From Prevotella sp. (GTDB lineage Bacteria; Bacteroidota; Bacteroidia; Bacteroidales; Bacteroidaceae), in assembly GCA_017410365.1 (NCBI GenBank), contig JAFQQY010000003.1:31436-95435 (forward strand): 64,000 nucleotides of DNA, in the 5' to 3' direction. The notes beneath the pieces are model-generated. The model saw nothing but the letters and a program-made list of their open reading frames with translations, made no database searches and was not told the DNA's origin. Below are positions 1-8,648 of this stretch, piece after piece (position 1 is the stretch's first letter; every line of letters starts with the position of its first letter). The position numbers were made by a program, and so were the translations under genes.

Positions 1-1
1 G

Positions 2-619
2 GATTATAACGGTGAGATGGTGGCACGCAACATTCCCAAGAGCTATCGCCTTGGCATAGAACTGCAGGCTGCCCTTACCCCTTTCAAGGGTTTCCGTTGG
101 GATGCCAATGCAACCTTTAGCCGCAACCGCGCCAGGGACATGCAACTGGATATGATTGACGAAGACTGGAACTACATAGGCACAGCATCTGCCGGCGACA
201 CCCACCTGGCTTTCTCGCCCGATGTAATTGTTAATAATGCCCTTAGTTACGAGTGGAAAGGACTGAAGGCATCTCTGCGCTCAAAGTTCGTGGGTGAGCA
301 GTATATGACCAACTCCGACTGCCGCAGCTATATCGACTACGATGGCAGTGAGGTGAGTGCAATGATTGACAAGTACTTTGTAAGCGACCTTGACCTGTCG
401 TACACCTTTAAGATAAAAGGTCTGAAGCGCATGACCATCGGTTGCACGATATATAATATCTTCAACGAAGAGTACGAAACGCATGGTGCCTGCGGACTCT
501 ACTTCACCAAGGGCGCAGACGGCAAGCCACAGCCATATCATGCCGGCGGATGGAGCTATTCCGTTTATTCGGCTCAGGCACCGCTGCATGCTCTAGCGCA
601 CTTGGCAGTGGAGTGGTGA
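2..619 (+). CDS. TonB-dependent outer-membrane receptor, C-terminal fragment
   Basis: This is the last 205 codons of a TonB-dependent receptor whose start lies before the window; the reading frame is open from base 2. Alternating aromatic/polar strands (for example YRLGIELQAALTPF, then FRWDANATFSRNRARD) and the phrase YTFKIKGLKRMTIGCTIYNI followed by FNEEY are typical of the last beta-barrel strands, and the chain ends in an aromatic residue (VEW) as outer-membrane barrels do. It would move a scarce nutrient through the outer membrane using TonB energy. The next gene is a PnuC-type transporter; in Bacteroidetes such a pair is known for thiamine (OMR1-PnuT), so vitamin uptake is likely. The plug domain, the upstream region and any TPP riboswitch are outside the window, so the substrate is inferred. 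Confidence 0.9.
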   Translation, partial: DYNGEMVARNIPKSYRLGIELQAALTPFKGFRWDANATFSRNRARDMQLDMIDEDWNYIGTASAGDTHLAFSPDVIVNNALSYEWKGLKASLRSKFVGEQYMTNSDCRSYIDYDGSEVSAMIDKYFVSDLDLSYTFKIKGLKRMTIGCTIYNIFNEEYETHGACGLYFTKGADGKPQPYHAGGWSYSVYSAQAPLHALAHLAVEW

Positions 620-620
620 T

Positions 621-696
621 TATAGGAATCCTAGGAACCTAGGAAGACCTAGGAAAACCTAGGACATCCTAGAAAATCCTAAGCAGTCCTAAGCAA
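621..696. repeat. CTAG-rich short-word array, copy 1
   Basis: About seven imperfect copies of a 10-11 base word built on CCTAGGAA (tataggaatc, ctaggaacct, aggaagacct and so on) fill the gap between the receptor and the PnuC-like gene. The core CCTAGG is itself a palindrome, and CTAG is normally rare in bacterial DNA. Similar arrays lie at 6084-6178, 6885-6922 and 12938-13015. Confidence 0.85.
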
Positions 697-715
697 TACA
701 AAACCCAATAAAAAC

Positions 716-1333
716 ATGGATTATCTATCTCTATTAGACATCACAGGCTTTGTGGTAGGCTTGTTCTACCTCTACTTCGAATACAGAGCTAGTATTTATC
801 TTTGGATAGCCAGTATCATAATGCCGCTGGTAGATATGTTCCTGTATTACGAAGCAGGGCTTTATGCCGATTTCGGCATGTCTGTCTATTACTGTCTGGC
901 TGCCGTTTACGGTTGGTGCGCATGGAAATACTCTTCTAAAACCCCTGCTCATAATGGAAATGGCGAAGCTGGCATCCCGGAGGTGAAGTCGGAGAAGCCT
1001 ATCACTCACTTCCCCCTTCGCCGTGTCCTGCCTGTCAGTTGCGTCTTTGCAGTAGTGTGGGCGCTCATTTATTTTATTCTTGTGGAATTTACCGATAGCA
1101 ATGTTCCCGTTACCGACAGTTTCACTACGGCTCTTAGCGTCATTGCCATGTGGGCGTTGGCGCGCAAGTATGTAGAGCAGTGGCTGTTGTGGCTTGTTGT
1201 CGATGCCGTCTGCACAGTCCTGTATGTCTATAAAGGCATCCCTTTCAAGGCCCTTATCTATGGAATCTATACCCTTGTTGCCGTGGCAGGATATCTGAAG
1301 TGGAAAAAGATGGCTGCAAAGGCAGCAAGATAG
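716..1333 (+). CDS. PnuC-family vitamin/nucleoside transporter (thiamine PnuT or nicotinamide riboside PnuC)
   Basis: A 205-residue inner-membrane protein with about seven hydrophobic segments. The PnuC signature is visible: YGWCAWKY at residues 65-72 (the family W-x-x-W element that stacks on the substrate), and a second half with WLLWLVVDAVCTVLYVYKG and a terminal LKWKK at 160-198. The family facilitates diffusion of nicotinamide riboside, or of thiamine in the PnuT branch, and the substrate is trapped by phosphorylation inside the cell. It starts 96 bases after a TonB-dependent receptor gene, the gene order known for thiamine uptake in Bacteroidetes. No thiamine pyrophosphokinase follows, so the substrate remains open. 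A hydrophilic loop at about residues 72-100 separates the two halves. Confidence 0.85.
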   Translation: MDYLSLLDITGFVVGLFYLYFEYRASIYLWIASIIMPLVDMFLYYEAGLYADFGMSVYYCLAAVYGWCAWKYSSKTPAHNGNGEAGIPEVKSEKPITHFPLRRVLPVSCVFAVVWALIYFILVEFTDSNVPVTDSFTTALSVIAMWALARKYVEQWLLWLVVDAVCTVLYVYKGIPFKALIYGIYTLVAVAGYLKWKKMAAKAAR

Positions 1334-1367
1334 CCATCACGGTGAAAACATAGATGCATTAAAACTA

Positions 1368-1435
1368 TCAGTAAGTGGCGTTCGGACTGGCAGTCCGAAC
1401 GGCGCGGACTCTCAGTCAGAACGGCTTCTGACTAA
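1368..1435. repeat. GC-rich hairpin repeat (CAGTAAGTGGCG / CAGTCAGAACG family), copy 1
   Basis: Contains a perfect 10-bp stem (1379-1388 with 1392-1401, three-base loop) followed by a related half-site. The words CAGTAAGTGGCG and CAGTCAGAACG recur at 44308-44395. There is no T-run after the stem, so it is not a standard terminator. Confidence 0.7.
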
Positions 1436-1465
1436 ATAATAAAGTAAATTATTAAGCAGACTTGA

Positions 1466-1495
1466 TTGCTTTTACACTCATTTGTAGTATCTTTG
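1466..1495 (+). promoter_or_regulatory. Bacteroidetes-type promoter for the pectate lyase gene
   Basis: TATCTTTG at 1488-1495 matches the -7 consensus TAnnTTTG, with TTG at 1466-1468 placed 19 bases upstream. The start codon follows 22 bases after the -7 box. Confidence 0.7.
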
Positions 1496-1517
1496 CCGAA
1501 AGAAAACAACTAACAAA

Positions 1518-4500
1518 ATGAGTGTAAAGAAAATAATCAGTGTACTGTTGCTGTTTATGGCGGTAGCGGTATGTGTCAATGCAGAAACTGATGCTGCTGA
1601 CTATCAGACCAACCAGCCTTTCGGTTGGGCAACGTGCAGCAATGTCAACGGTAAGGAATATGTTGTTGATGGCGGCAACCGCATAGCCAATCCCAATACG
1701 ATAGTCCTCTACAGCAGCGGCGGCGACGACCGCAATGCCATACTCAATGCTATTCAGCAGAACGATATTGTTATTCTTGACGGTTCAAAAGGCGACTTCA
1801 TCGTTTCCAAGAGCATGGACCTTGGTAGTCTGAAGAACAAGACCATAGTAGGCCGCAACGGTGCGCGTCTCTGCACCAAGTGGTATATCACCCCAGAATT
1901 GAAATCTGTGCTTGAGGCCGCCAATCTCGGACAATATTCAAGCAGCTCAGGCACAGGCGGAACGCTGAGCAATGGCGCAAAGGTTGATGAGGAACGTGAA
2001 TTGCACACTCGCCAGACCATTATCAACTATGGCGGTGATGCCAGTGAGGCATATCGCAAGTCGGGACTGTTTACCCTTGGCACAAACAATGAGAATATCA
2101 TATTCCGCAATTTGATACTTCAAGGTCCTGGCAGCGTTGACGTAGGAGGTTATGACCTTGTGTCTAACTATGGTGCCACCCATGTATGGATAGACCACTG
2201 TGAGTTTATCGATGGCATGGACGGCAATCTGGATAGTGGCAAGCGTGAGGGCAGTGAGCAGTTTGTAACCTACTCATGGAACGTCTTCCGTTATACTGAG
2301 CGCAGCTATTCGCATCCTTATTCTAATGGAGTGGGTTGGAACAAGGGCTATCTGCAGTATATCACATACGCCTACAACATCTGGGGTGCCGGTTGCAAGA
2401 ACCGTTTGCCGCAGGCCGACTGGGTGTATATCCATCTTCTGAACAACCATTACGATTGTGCAGGCAACAGCGTGGCCATTGCCATCAATGCCAATTCTCA
2501 TGCGCTCGTAGAAGGCAACTATGCCGAACAGGGCGTGAAGAATCAGTTCAAGCCAGGCAATCAGAGTGATATGTACTATGTGGCGCGCGACAACTATAAC
2601 TTTGGCAACTATAACAACAAGAGCAACACGAGCATGTCGCTTGAGGTGCCATATAAGTATTCGCTCATTCCTGTTGCCGATGTGCCTACGGTTCTTGGCG
2701 GCAAGCATGGCGCAGGAGCAACCATCGACGATATGATTGAGGCATACCTCAATCCCACGATGACTGCCCCCGCCACCTACTACTCTCGCCGAATGACAGA
2801 GTCGCAGGGCAAGGCGTGGTCGGCAAACAAGAGTTGGGACTATGTCAGTGGACTTGTTACGAAGTCGTTGCTCAAATGCACGACGCAGTATCCCGACGAC
2901 GAGTGGAGTCTTACGGCGTATGACTGGTGTAAGTACTATGCCGACAAGGCCCTGAACAGCGACGGCTCTTTCAAGTCGTTCAAGAAAGGCAACATCGACA
3001 ATATTGCATCGGGCAAGGTGTTCTTTGAACTCTATCAGCGCGAGAAGGCAAAGGGCACAGCCGAGGGTGATGCCAATGCTGCCAAGTACAAAGCTGCTGC
3101 CGACTATCTCTACAACTATCTGCGCAACGACTATTCGCGCATACAGTCGGGCGATGGCAAGGGAGGTTTCTTCCATAAGGACATCTATCCCAACCAGATG
3201 TGGCTCGACGGTCTGTATATGGGCGCTGCCTTCTATGCAGAGTATCTCTACACCTTCGCCCCTGACGACACTGAGGGGTGGAGCGATGTGGCACAGCAGT
3301 TTATCATCATCCATCGTCACACCTACGATGCCGCTAAGAAACTCAACTACCACGGATGGAGTGCCGACCCTACAGACAGCAATTCGTTCTGGGCTCGCCA
3401 GTCGGGCGATTATCAAGGCTGCTCAAGCGAGTTCTGGGGCAGAGGCATGGGCTGGTATTTCGCCGCTCTTGTCGATGTGCTTGAGATGATGCCGCAGTCG
3501 CATGCCGACTATTCCGCCTTGAAGTCGATATTGGCACAGGTGGCAGAAGGACTGCAGCAGTGGCAGGACAAGGAGAGTGGCGTGTGGTATCAGCTGTTGC
3601 AGTACGACGGTTCTTTCGTTGGCGAGTGCGGCAGCAAGAACTATCTCGAGGCATCGGCATCATGTATGTTCACCTATTCTTATCTGAAGGCCTTGCGTCT
3701 CGGACTCATCCCTGAGTCTTATCGTGCCACGGCAGAGAAAGCTTACCAAGGTGTCTTGAAGACTTTCGTAACGGAAAACAGCGACAAGTCGCTCAATCTC
3801 ATCAAGAGTTGCAAGTCGGCAGGTCTAGGTCCAGCAAAGAACCCTCAGCGCGACGGCAGTGCTAGCTACTATCTTTGTGGCAGCGACGTGACAGTGGTCA
3901 GCAACGAGGGCAAGAGCATAGGTCCATTCATCATGGCGAGTCTGGAGTGGGAGCGCGTTTATGGCGGCGACGAACCGGTTGATCCCGAAGAACCTCAGGA
4001 GCCGGAAACGCCTGAGGTTCCGGATGAACCTGAAGAACCTTCAGTACCGGGAGTGTTTGAATACAAGGAGTTTACTGCGGATATGGTGCTGCTCACCACT
4101 ACAGATAAACTGTCGGGGCGCAACTGGGTTGAAGGCGGTGAAACATCGTCAAGCAAGGCTGGTACGATAGACCCGTTGACCGGTTCTGCTGTTGACAAAT
4201 ACAGTGGCGGTGGCATAATGTTGAAGAAAGGCAACAGTGCCAAGTCGCTTGCTACCTATGTCACAGGCGTGTCAGAAGTCATTGCATACGGATGTACCGC
4301 AGGCGGTAGCGACCGCACCCTCATCGTCAGTGCTTCAGCTGAAGACGGTGATATGGCAGTGGCTAAAGGAACGTCATCAGGCTATCAGTCGGTGGCGGTT
4401 AGTCTTGCGCTCGACGGAGCGAAGAAATACAGGGTGGAATACACTGGAACAGATGCTTCTGATGAAGAGAAGGGTTCCGACATGGTGCTTCATGGCATTA

Positions 4501-4658
4501 AATTCGTTGCCGGTGCCAGCTCAGGCATATCAGAGATTGTTTCCGATATTTCATCCTCTGGCATCTATACCCTCAGCGGCATTAAGATGACTATTCCTCA
4601 TGACAATCTGCCTAAGGGTATATATATTATCAATAGAAAGAAAGTTGTGGTGAGATAG
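1518..4658 (+). CDS. Secreted pectate lyase (PL1) fused to GH105-type unsaturated uronyl hydrolase
   Basis: A 1046-residue two-enzyme protein. Residues 1-22 are a signal peptide. Residues about 30-410 are a PL1 parallel beta-helix: WIDHCEF begins at W224, and NRLPQADW followed by LLNNHYD holds the expected catalytic Arg (R296). Residues about 425-815 are a GH105/GH88-like (alpha/alpha)6 domain: MWLDGLYMG with D564 and FWGRGMGWYFAAL with R642. An acidic Pro/Glu linker (about 818-845) leads to a beta-rich module (about 846-1005) and a short C-terminal tail, GIYTLSG then LPKGIYIINRKKVVVR. PL1 cleaves polygalacturonate by beta-elimination, making 4,5-unsaturated ends that a GH105 enzyme removes, so the fusion couples consecutive steps. 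The tail resembles type IX sorting tails. The sulfatase gene starts four bases after the stop, so the two are probably co-transcribed. Confidence 0.92.
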   Translation: MSVKKIISVLLLFMAVAVCVNAETDAADYQTNQPFGWATCSNVNGKEYVVDGGNRIANPNTIVLYSSGGDDRNAILNAIQQNDIVILDGSKGDFIVSKSMDLGSLKNKTIVGRNGARLCTKWYITPELKSVLEAANLGQYSSSSGTGGTLSNGAKVDEERELHTRQTIINYGGDASEAYRKSGLFTLGTNNENIIFRNLILQGPGSVDVGGYDLVSNYGATHVWIDHCEFIDGMDGNLDSGKREGSEQFVTYSWNVFRYTERSYSHPYSNGVGWNKGYLQYITYAYNIWGAGCKNRLPQADWVYIHLLNNHYDCAGNSVAIAINANSHALVEGNYAEQGVKNQFKPGNQSDMYYVARDNYNFGNYNNKSNTSMSLEVPYKYSLIPVADVPTVLGGKHGAGATIDDMIEAYLNPTMTAPATYYSRRMTESQGKAWSANKSWDYVSGLVTKSLLKCTTQYPDDEWSLTAYDWCKYYADKALNSDGSFKSFKKGNIDNIASGKVFFELYQREKAKGTAEGDANAAKYKAAADYLYNYLRNDYSRIQSGDGKGGFFHKDIYPNQMWLDGLYMGAAFYAEYLYTFAPDDTEGWSDVAQQFIIIHRHTYDAAKKLNYHGWSADPTDSNSFWARQSGDYQGCSSEFWGRGMGWYFAALVDVLEMMPQSHADYSALKSILAQVAEGLQQWQDKESGVWYQLLQYDGSFVGECGSKNYLEASASCMFTYSYLKALRLGLIPESYRATAEKAYQGVLKTFVTENSDKSLNLIKSCKSAGLGPAKNPQRDGSASYYLCGSDVTVVSNEGKSIGPFIMASLEWERVYGGDEPVDPEEPQEPETPEVPDEPEEPSVPGVFEYKEFTADMVLLTTTDKLSGRNWVEGGETSSSKAGTIDPLTGSAVDKYSGGGIMLKKGNSAKSLATYVTGVSEVIAYGCTAGGSDRTLIVSASAEDGDMAVAKGTSSGYQSVAVSLALDGAKKYRVEYTGTDASDEEKGSDMVLHGIKFVAGASSGISEIVSDISSSGIYTLSGIKMTIPHDNLPKGIYIINRKKVVVR

Positions 4659-4662
4659 AATC

Positions 4663-6087
4663 ATGAAAAGAAAAGACATAAACCTCACGGCGCTTGCTGC
4701 CCTTGTAGGAATGGCGATGCCTGAAGGGGCAGAAGCCGGCAATAACGGCAAGGCAACGCCTGAGCGCCCGAACATAATATTCATACTTGCCGACGACCTG
4801 GGCATCGGCGACCTGTCGTGTTTCGGCAGCAAGCATGTGAAGACACCTAATATCGACCGCTTGTCAGAAACTGGCACCACCTTCACCCAGTGCTATGCCG
4901 GCAGCGGCATATCAAGTCCGTCGCGCTGTGCTCTGATGACAGGCAAGAACACGGGCAATACTACTATACGCGATAACCAGTGTACCACTGGCGGTATCCG
5001 CGGAATAAAGATTAATCCTCGTGGCGACACCACATACGTGCGCCGTGCCAACCTGCTGCCCACCGACACCACGTTGGCAACGGTGCTTGCGGCTGCAGGC
5101 TATCGCACGTGCCTCGTGAACAAGTGGCATCTTGACGGTTACGACCCGAAGGCTGCGCCCAACCATCGCGGCTTCCATGAGTTCTATGGCTGGACAATAT
5201 CCACCGTCCACTCAAACGCTCCTTATTATTATCCGTATTATCGCATGCATGGCGACCGGCTGATAAACATCGAGGAGAATGCCGGCGACCACCACATAAA
5301 GCACAACACGGACATCTCTACCGATGATGCCATCGCATTCATAGAGCGCAATAAGAAGAATCCGTTTTTCCTTTATCTTGCATACGATGCTCCTCACGAA
5401 CCGTTCATCATCGACGAGACCCACTGGTATGATGAGCGTACCGACTGGTCGATGAACACCAAGCGTTACGCCTCGCTCATCACTCACATGGACCGTGCCA
5501 TCGGCCGCCTCGTTGAACGTCTCGAAACATTAGGCTTGCGCGAGAACACAATAATAATGTTTGCCTCCGACAATGGTGCCGCCGTGCAGGCTCCGATAGC
5601 CGAACTGGGATGCACGGCAGGCTTTCGTGGCAGGAAGGGACAGTTGTACGAGGGTGGCATCCGTGTGCCGCTGATAGTAAACCAACCTGGAAAGGTGCCG
5701 GTGCAGAAACTGAAGAACATCGTTTACTTCCCTGATATCATGCCTACCTTTGCTGATTTGGCAAAGGCTGAGCATGCGCTGCCGCAGAATCTTGGCGGCA
5801 TAAGCATTGCGCCGCTATTGCATGGCGATTCTCTGGCTACCGACCACCGCATGCTCTATTGGGAGTTCCCCGGCAAACAGCGCGCTGCACGCTTCGGCGA
5901 TTGGAAGTGCGTAACCATAAAGAAGAACGCTCCGCTGGAGCTTTATAATCTCCGTGAAGACCCCGAAGAGCGCAACAACCTTGCCGACAAGTACCCCGAA
6001 ACCGTAAAGTGGTTTGATGAGCAAATGAAAAGCATCCGCCGCCCCTCGCCCTACTGGCCGCTGGAGGGGGAGGCAAGGGAGAAATAG
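4663..6087 (+). CDS. Secreted sulfatase, S1 family, serine type
   Basis: A 474-residue alkaline-phosphatase-fold sulfatase with an N-terminal signal-like segment (1-25). PNIIFILADDLGIGD has the metal-binding Asp pair D44-D45. The active-site motif is S84-S85-P86-S87-R88 leading to LMTG, so the nucleophile is a serine that must be oxidised to formylglycine by an anaerobic maturase (anSME), the type usual in Bacteroidetes. NKWHLDG and FASDNGA supply further catalytic and metal residues. It begins four bases after the pectate lyase stop, implying coupled expression and removal of sulfate from a glycan used together with pectin. The exact glycan cannot be read from sequence. The last codons (PLEGEAREK) run through a GC-rich stretch resembling the hairpin repeat family seen elsewhere. 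Confidence 0.93.
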   Translation: MKRKDINLTALAALVGMAMPEGAEAGNNGKATPERPNIIFILADDLGIGDLSCFGSKHVKTPNIDRLSETGTTFTQCYAGSGISSPSRCALMTGKNTGNTTIRDNQCTTGGIRGIKINPRGDTTYVRRANLLPTDTTLATVLAAAGYRTCLVNKWHLDGYDPKAAPNHRGFHEFYGWTISTVHSNAPYYYPYYRMHGDRLINIEENAGDHHIKHNTDISTDDAIAFIERNKKNPFFLYLAYDAPHEPFIIDETHWYDERTDWSMNTKRYASLITHMDRAIGRLVERLETLGLRENTIIMFASDNGAAVQAPIAELGCTAGFRGRKGQLYEGGIRVPLIVNQPGKVPVQKLKNIVYFPDIMPTFADLAKAEHALPQNLGGISIAPLLHGDSLATDHRMLYWEFPGKQRAARFGDWKCVTIKKNAPLELYNLREDPEERNNLADKYPETVKWFDEQMKSIRRPSPYWPLEGEAREK

Positions 6088-6178
6088 GAAGTTTTAGGAA
6101 GTTCTAGGAAATCCTAGGAGAGCCTAGGGTTTCTTAGATCTTCCTAGGTTCTCCTAGAGTTTCCTAGGTTTCCTAGAA
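6084..6178. repeat. CTAG-rich short-word array, copy 2 (dyad)
   Basis: Eight to nine words with a TAGGAA/TTCCTA core. The left half reads TAGGAAGTT-type and the right half TTCCTAGG-type, so the array is a long imperfect inverted repeat. It starts inside the sulfatase stop codon region and ends about 40 bases before the four-helix-bundle gene. Confidence 0.85.
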
Positions 6179-6219
6179 AAATAAAATAATTAAAAATCAA
6201 AACACTAAACAAAACAATT

Positions 6220-6891
6220 ATGAGCAAGATATTTAAAAAGCCAGTAGTTTGGAAGAACCTTTATTTCTATCGTAAGAGCGACGCCATCTATTTGCTGACA
6301 GTGGAGTTCTGCCGCCGTTTCCTGCCTCCTTATGGCGACCGCACTGTTGACCAGATGGTGCAGGCGGCGCGTAGTGGCAAGCAGAATATCATTGAGGGAA
6401 GTGAAGACGGACAGACAAGTTCAGAAATGGAGATTAAGCTGCTTAATGTTGCACGCGGTAGTTTGCAGGAGTTGCGTGCCGACTATCTTGACTATATAAA
6501 ATCACATCATCTTGAAGTTTGGAATACGGACAACCCTCGACAGCAGCGCCTTCGTGATTTCTGTCACTCCAATAATGACTATGAGGCTTATGCTCCGATG
6601 GTAGAAAAGATGAACGATGAGGAGTTTGCCAATCTTATGCTTACCCTTTGTCATCAGACAGACAAACTGATGTGTGCCTACTTGGAAAAACTAGAGCAAA
6701 GATTCGTTACAGAAGGAGGCATTAAGGAACGCATGTATGCCGCCCGCACAGGTTACCGCCAGGAGCAGGATGCTTATATTGCTAATATGGAAAATGAGAA
6801 CAAACAGCTGAAAGAGGAAAACGCCGGACTGAGAAACAGAATCCTGGAACTGGAAGCGGAGGTGAAGAGGCTTGGGGCTAGGCTATCTTAG
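6220..6891 (+). CDS. Four-helix-bundle (23S rRNA intervening-sequence/S23-like) protein with suffix domain
   Basis: A 223-residue cytosolic protein. Residues about 10-125 match the four-helix-bundle family first seen in intervening sequences of 23S rRNA genes: FYRKSDAIYLLTVEFCRRFL, then DQMVQAARSGKQNIIEGSED and LQELRADYLDY. Residues 130-175 form the suffix region found in a Bacteroidetes subset, and residues 185-223 are a coiled coil (ENENKQLKEENAGLRNRI). The fold is shared with Avd, the accessory protein of diversity-generating retroelements, but no reverse transcriptase is present here. The gene stands alone between two CTAG repeat arrays (6084-6178 and 6885-6922), and its last codons and stop lie inside the second. 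Its function is unknown. Confidence 0.8.
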   Translation: MSKIFKKPVVWKNLYFYRKSDAIYLLTVEFCRRFLPPYGDRTVDQMVQAARSGKQNIIEGSEDGQTSSEMEIKLLNVARGSLQELRADYLDYIKSHHLEVWNTDNPRQQRLRDFCHSNNDYEAYAPMVEKMNDEEFANLMLTLCHQTDKLMCAYLEKLEQRFVTEGGIKERMYAARTGYRQEQDAYIANMENENKQLKEENAGLRNRILELEAEVKRLGARLS

Positions 6892-6922
6892 GATGTCCTA
6901 GGTCTTCCTGGCTTTCCTAGGC
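6885..6922. repeat. CTAG-rich short-word array, copy 3
   Basis: Four words (ggctatctta, ggatgtccta, ggtcttcctg, gctttcctag) overlap the 3' end of the four-helix-bundle gene and fill the gap to the convergent RluA-like gene. Confidence 0.75.
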
Positions 6923-8581
6923 TTAAAAACCTTTCTCTTTCTTAAAAGCCATGATGCTCTTTGTTACAGGGTGTGTCAGTGCCAACTCTGCCGCATGCAG
7001 ATAGAGGCGCTGTGCACGGGTGCCGTATAGCTCGTCGCCTGTGATGGGGATGCCGAGACCTTGTTGATGGGCGCAGTGGACGCGCAGCTGGTGGGTTCTG
7101 CCTGTGATGGGGTAGAGGTGAACAAGGGCTTGGCCGCCTCTCGCTTCTACTACCTTATATAATGTATGCGCCTCTTTGCCGTTTTCATAGTCAACCTTCT
7201 GGCGAGGGCGGTCGTTGAGGTCGGCAATGAGCGGTAGGCAGATTTCGCCTTCTTTCTTTTCTGGTATGCCGTCGAGCAGGGCGCAGTAGCGCTTCTTTAC
7301 GGTGCGCTGTTCAAACTGCTGTTGCAATAGCTGATGCACCTCCTTTGTCTTTGCCACCACCAGCAGGCCGCTTGTTGCCATATCCAGGCGATGAACGATA
7401 ATAGGTCCGCTGGCATCTGGCCATCGCTCGCTCATTATCGACCATACCGACGGCATGTTGTTTCTGCCGGGAGTGGTGAGCAGACCGGCGGGTTTGTTTA
7501 CCACAGCCAACCACTCATCTTCGTATATTGTCTTCAGTTCGCCGTTCCAGTTGCGCAGCATCGGGTCGTCGTCAACATCAAGTCCCTTGAGCATGTGACC
7601 GAGTATTGGTTTACACTTGCTGCTGCACGACGGATAGAAATGGCGGTGGTGGCGTATCTCACCTACTGGCGACTCTCCCCACCAGAACTCGCCCATACAC
7701 AGCGGTTTTAAACTGTGATCATAAGCATACTGCAACAGTTTTGGTGCGCAACACTCGCCCGCTCCCGATGGCGGGATGCCCATCGTTGTCTCTGCGAATA
7801 TCTCTGTAAGCGTGCGTCTCTCGCCCAGGGCATTAAGCATTGAGAACTGGTTGAATATCCATCGTTGCAGAGTGTCCGACATCTGCTTTCGCTGTTGTTT
7901 CAGTGATGCTATCTCATTGTTTATAATAGTCAGTTGACTCTCCGTCTTTTCAATGCTTTCGGCAAAGCGTTTTTTCATTCGGCGCAGTTCTGCCTTCATG
8001 AACTGGCTCTCGTGGATAAGTGAAGCCTCACCCCCAGCCCCTCTCCCATAGAGAGGGGAGTGGTTGGCAGGCTGTTGAGTTGACGTGTTGCTTGATTCTG
8101 CTCTTATCCAATCCCTCCTCTTCTTCGCTTCCGCCATTTCAGTCTTATAAGCATCGATAGCTTCTGCTGCCTCTGTTTTCTGCTTCTCGAGTAGTTCCAT
8201 AAAATGTTTCCGTTCGGAAGAACTCTCAAGTGCCTTTACCTTTTGGTTGATGTTGCTTATCTCTTCCTCGTGCGTCTTGAAATAGCCGTCAGGTTGAAGC
8301 ATGTCATAAACGGCAGGCACGAAATAGGGGTGGTCGTTGCTGTCGGCAAGCAAACCAGAGAATGCCGCAAGGAATCCCTTCCGCCCTTTAGCATCTTCAA
8401 CAATCAGTACACCGAACATCTTGCCCTTGTTTATCTCTTCCTGCCATTCAGGGACAGAAGCAATGTACTGCTGCACCTCCTCTGCTGCTTTTACTACAGC
8501 AGGATGAGGCTCATAGCAGAAGGGAAACGTAAACCGCTCCGGCAGGCTGACGGCAATATCCAGGTCGTGCAATCTTTCCAT
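6923..8581 (-). CDS. RluA-family pseudouridine synthase with long coiled-coil N-terminus
   Basis: A 552-residue protein. The C-terminal half (about 345-545) is the RluA-type catalytic domain: HRLDMATSGLL with catalytic D400, AGLLTTPGRN, KKRYCALLDG and the late ITGRTHQLRVHCAH motif. It isomerises uridine to pseudouridine in rRNA or tRNA. The N-terminal half (1-345) is a family-specific extension with a long charged coiled coil (about 100-245). Within the coiled coil a stretch, SPLYGRGAGGEAS at about residues 174-186, is encoded by a GC-rich hairpin repeat identical in plan to intergenic copies (see 8021-8080). A -7 box sits only seven bases before the ATG, so the mRNA leader is nearly absent. 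The RNA site modified cannot be inferred. Confidence 0.9.
   Translation of the reverse strand: MERLHDLDIAVSLPERFTFPFCYEPHPAVVKAAEEVQQYIASVPEWQEEINKGKMFGVLIVEDAKGRKGFLAAFSGLLADSNDHPYFVPAVYDMLQPDGYFKTHEEEISNINQKVKALESSSERKHFMELLEKQKTEAAEAIDAYKTEMAEAKKRRDWIRAESSNTSTQQPANHSPLYGRGAGGEASLIHESQFMKAELRRMKKRFAESIEKTESQLTIINNEIASLKQQRKQMSDTLQRWIFNQFSMLNALGERRTLTEIFAETTMGIPPSGAGECCAPKLLQYAYDHSLKPLCMGEFWWGESPVGEIRHHRHFYPSCSSKCKPILGHMLKGLDVDDDPMLRNWNGELKTIYEDEWLAVVNKPAGLLTTPGRNNMPSVWSIMSERWPDASGPIIVHRLDMATSGLLVVAKTKEVHQLLQQQFEQRTVKKRYCALLDGIPEKKEGEICLPLIADLNDRPRQKVDYENGKEAHTLYKVVEARGGQALVHLYPITGRTHQLRVHCAHQQGLGIPITGDELYGTRAQRLYLHAAELALTHPVTKSIMAFKKEKGF
8021..8080. repeat. GC-rich hairpin repeat inside the RluA-like gene
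   Basis: The + strand reads gcctcacccccagcccctct then a short loop and gagaggggag, matching intergenic copies at 59464-59505 and 62266-62300 (gcctcacccccg..cccctctccttggagagggg). It is in frame with the gene on the minus strand and encodes SPLYGRGAGGEA. Confidence 0.8.
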
Positions 8582-8588
8582 GTGACGG

Positions 8589-8596
8589 CAAAGTTA
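8589..8596 (-). promoter_or_regulatory. -7 box for the RluA-like gene, almost leaderless
   Basis: The minus strand reads TAACTTTG, a match to TAnnTTTG, with seven bases between it and the start codon at 8581. No clear -33 box is seen. Confidence 0.55.
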
Positions 8597-8648
8597 CGTA
8601 TTATTTTGCAGACGTAAATTATTGATGATGAAAAAATGGCAATTTGTT

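Noticed and set aside
2274-3416. A 380-codon open frame on the minus strand within the pectate lyase gene
   Set aside because: It is antisense to a protein with clear PL1 and GH105 motifs and has no recognisable domain; a by-product of GC-biased codon positions.
6220-6891. Diversity-generating retroelement, suggested by an Avd-like fold
   Set aside because: No reverse transcriptase, template repeat or variable target gene is present nearby.
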